Source: Eremophila alpestris peregrina
Taxonomy: Eukaryota > Chordata > Aves > Passeriformes > Alaudidae
NCBI GenBank assembly: GCA_009792885.1
Contig: WMCF01000089.1
Location: 134,239 to 198,238, forward strand
Reading direction: 5' to 3'
DNA length: 64,000 nucleotides
A program made the position numbers and the translations under genes. Below, piece by piece: positions 61,433-64,000 of this stretch. The notes beneath the pieces were generated by a model. That model saw nothing but the letters and a program-made list of their open reading frames with translations, had not been told where the DNA came from and did no database searches. The number at the start of each line of letters is the position of its first letter. Position 1 is the stretch's first letter.

Positions 61433-61737
61433 TTTTGTAATAGTTTTTCTGATATTTCTGTTGAGCAGTAGTACTTTTTTCCCCCTGGATTTGACCAGGA
61501 GTGCCTTTTTTTTTTTTTTTCTCCCTGGATTTTTTTCAGAAGCTCATGACAGCACAGCTTTCTCACCTTTCAAATAACTTCAAGATATATCCTAAAGGAA
61601 ATCCCAAACTGAAACTATGTTCTATTCTGTTGATTCTTTCTTCCCATCTGCTCAAAACCTGAAAGCTTTCTGACTACTTAAAACTGCAGATGAAATGGGA
61701 AAGAAAAGAAAAAGAAATTGAGAGAGAGGAAAAAATT

Positions 61738-61935
61738 AGGAAGATATTCTTTGCTGTGTGGTGGTGAGACACCTGAACGGGCTGCCCAGGGAGGTCCTGG
61801 CACTGTTCAAGGCCAGGTTGGATAAGGCATTGAGCAGCCTGGTCTAGGGTGTGACTACCCCATGGCAGAGGAAGTTGGGACTAGAGGATCTTTAAGCTAC
61901 ATTCCAACCTCTTTACATCCTATGATTCTGTGAAG
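61738..61935 (+). mobile_element. CR1 LINE 3' end
   Basis: A sense fragment with GGGCTGCCCAGGGAGGTCCT, TTGAGCAGCCTGGTCTAGGG and the terminal CCTATGATTCTGTGAA. It lies some 300 bases from an oppositely oriented CR1 fragment. Confidence 0.9.
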
Positions 61936-64000
61936 AATGATGTACTAAAAGGATAACTTAATTCTTATGCCGAAAACCCTAATGCAACAAGAAATTACAA
62001 TAAATTAAAAGGCATGTATGTCCACCTAATGTTTAATGATATTATTGTCCAAACCACATTATTTTTAGAAGCACCTAGAAATCCACTGACAGAAGCTTTT
62101 ATTTTGATATACATTGTGGGGCTTGAAATACTGGACATAGTTCTTGCTGCCCTTTTTTGTTGAAAGTTAAAGCTCTAAAACCTAAATTTCAGTCTCTGGG
62201 TTTGCTGAGCATGTATTAGTGCTACTTTCTCACATCCATGTAGCAGTTTTTACTCAAGGCACAAACACCGAAGCAGACAGTTCTTTGAAAAGTCACCCCA
62301 CTTCATGTTTTGTGCAGGTAAGAATCGGGGCTCAGTGAGCTGGCTGGAGTACTGTAATGAGTCAGGGGTGTGGCTGGTTAGGGAACTACAGAAAGACCAT
62401 ACAGTCCGCACTAGCCAGAAACAAAGAGATTCCCCGTGAGAAGGGGACTGCTCAGCTCCAATGGCAGCATTCCCTGTATGCTGACATCCTTCAAAGTCTG
62501 AAAACCTCCCTGGTCAGGTCTGGAAACTTCTGCGTGTTGAAGGCAGTAGAGAGGATGGCATTGTAAATTACAGTTCTTCCCCTGGGTTCTCTGCATGCCA
62601 CCTCCTGTGTGTGCATCGAGATCTGAGATGGTGAAGGGGAGGCCGCTGCTTCTTAGGCAGTCCTGGCTCTTCCCATCTATTTTACAATGTGAGAGGGGAG
62701 GTAAGGACCTCACTCAGAATTCGTATATTGTACTTATTGAGCCATGAGGAAGGCAAACGTAGAGGAAGTAGAAAATTTTCTTCAGCTGCTTTTCTGGCAA
62801 TGTGTAACTAGTTCTTTTACCAACATGTTACACAAAATGAACTTTTACTCGGATTTGTTTATGTCTTCCTTGAAAGAGAGAAGGCAGTCCGGAATGGTAC
62901 AGAAAGCTTTTAAGTTGTTCAGCAGAGCCATGACACTGCCAGCTCTCCCAGTTTTATCCTGTCTGGTTAGGACTGACTTCCCCTTCAAATTTGATAGAAT
63001 ATACAGTATTAAATTATATATTATATTAAAAATATATTATGATTAAATTATATTTTTCTTAAAATTGTCTTTGTCTGGAACAATTGGTTAGTTTTATCAG
63101 AGAATCAAAAAATTTTATTGGTTTTGGAGTTTTATTTCTGTTTTTCAAGAGCATCTCTCTTCTTTTGATCTAAAAATTCTACCACTTTTCTAGTCAATTG
63201 TGCTACTGTATTAAAGGATTTTAATAACAGTAGCATCTGGAAACTAAAAATTACTCAGAACTTGTTTTCATTATGAAGGCAGTGTTTCTTTAATCTTTTG
63301 TGAGCTTTTTTAAGCTAACCCCTTGATTTGGAGAGGGAAAAGAACAGAGACTTATGATTTTTAAAAGCCTTAGGTTAGGAAAAATGTGTAGGAGTCTAGT
63401 TTTAGAATTCCTGTTTTATGGGAATAATTTTTTTCTTGTATCTCCTTTTTTTTCTCTTTATTGGGAAGAATGCTAGATGATAAAAATGCAGTATATACAG
63501 AACATTAATAGAATGCAGACTCTCAAATCTGTATGAGAAACCCTGACTTCTACGGCATTACTAGTCCAATTTGGGGCAGTAGTAGGTGTTTTTGAGTGAA
63601 TTGAGTGAAACAGCATGAGCTATCCTGTCTGCCAGCTTATTCCTTTCCTGCCCTATTCCTTTGCTCCAACACACCTCACTTCTCCACTGTCTTCACACAG
63701 ACCACAGAGGCTGCAAACAGGCCAAAACCAAGTGAGTTAAAGAGAAAGTGTGTGCTTGCACACTCACAGCTTTCATCAGGAAAAATAGAAGATGCATGCA
63801 GAGACCATGAAAGTGCTGCTTAACCTTGTACAGGCTGTTTTAGTAGAGTATTTGTTTAGCTGTGGCTTTTTGATACTCTTTTGTCTTTCATTTCTTGGTA
63901 AAAGAGACATTGTGAAATTAATTAATTTACCTGTAAGACAAAGGTGTGAATTGCAGATCTCAGCTACCTCTCAATGACCAGTTGGCTAAATCTATCAGTG
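61936..64000. other. Intergenic, right window edge
   Basis: No gene, RNA or clear transposon is recognised. A strongly AT-rich patch lies at about 62996-63060. The window ends in featureless sequence. Confidence 0.5.

Noticed and set aside
1..64000. tRNA, rRNA, CRISPR or bacterial-type features
   Set aside because: Nothing resembling these was seen, and the gene structure is clearly vertebrate nuclear.

Overview
The window is vertebrate nuclear DNA, almost certainly from a bird and probably a passerine. The evidence is many CR1 LINE fragments, two solo LTRs of a kind I associate with songbird endogenous retroviruses, small GT-AG introns, and two CpG islands in otherwise AT-rich DNA. The gene content (orthologues of human 5q13 and 9p21 genes) suggests the Z chromosome; that is inference from known avian synteny.

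Layout. 2256-18179 (+): the last ten coding exons of MCCC2, the beta (carboxyltransferase) subunit of mitochondrial 3-methylcrotonyl-CoA carboxylase. They are in frame and encode the C-terminal 317 residues to the stop; earlier exons lie left of the window. The last intron is 7.4 kb and holds two CR1 fragments, a solo LTR with a 5-bp target duplication, and an unrecognised exon-like antisense open segment. 25036-26006 (+): complete CARTPT (three exons, 111 residues, all six cysteines of mature CART), with a TATA box, inside a CpG island and with an assembly gap in a GGGAA-rich intron. 41724-41794 (-): the miR-31 hairpin. 58160-59310: a second CpG island with two strong minus-strand splice donors, which I interpret as the promoter and first exon of the miR-31 host transcript (MIR31HG).

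The rest is non-coding DNA with CR1 copies (largest 45000-47690), a second solo LTR (32579-33703) that carries a 47-bp copy of nearby flanking sequence, simple repeats, and a striking 32-bp-stem hairpin at 56123-56192.

The three loci do not form one pathway: MCCC2 serves leucine catabolism, CARTPT encodes a secreted neuropeptide, and MIR31 a regulatory RNA. The main biological point is their adjacency. MCCC2-CARTPT belongs to the human 5q13 block and MIR31-MIR31HG to the human 9p21 block, so a synteny junction lies between about 26.9 and 41.7 kb. I found no previously undescribed multi-gene system; the best candidates for something new are the 56.1-kb hairpin, the 13.4-kb antisense exon-like segment and the templated insertion in the LTR.
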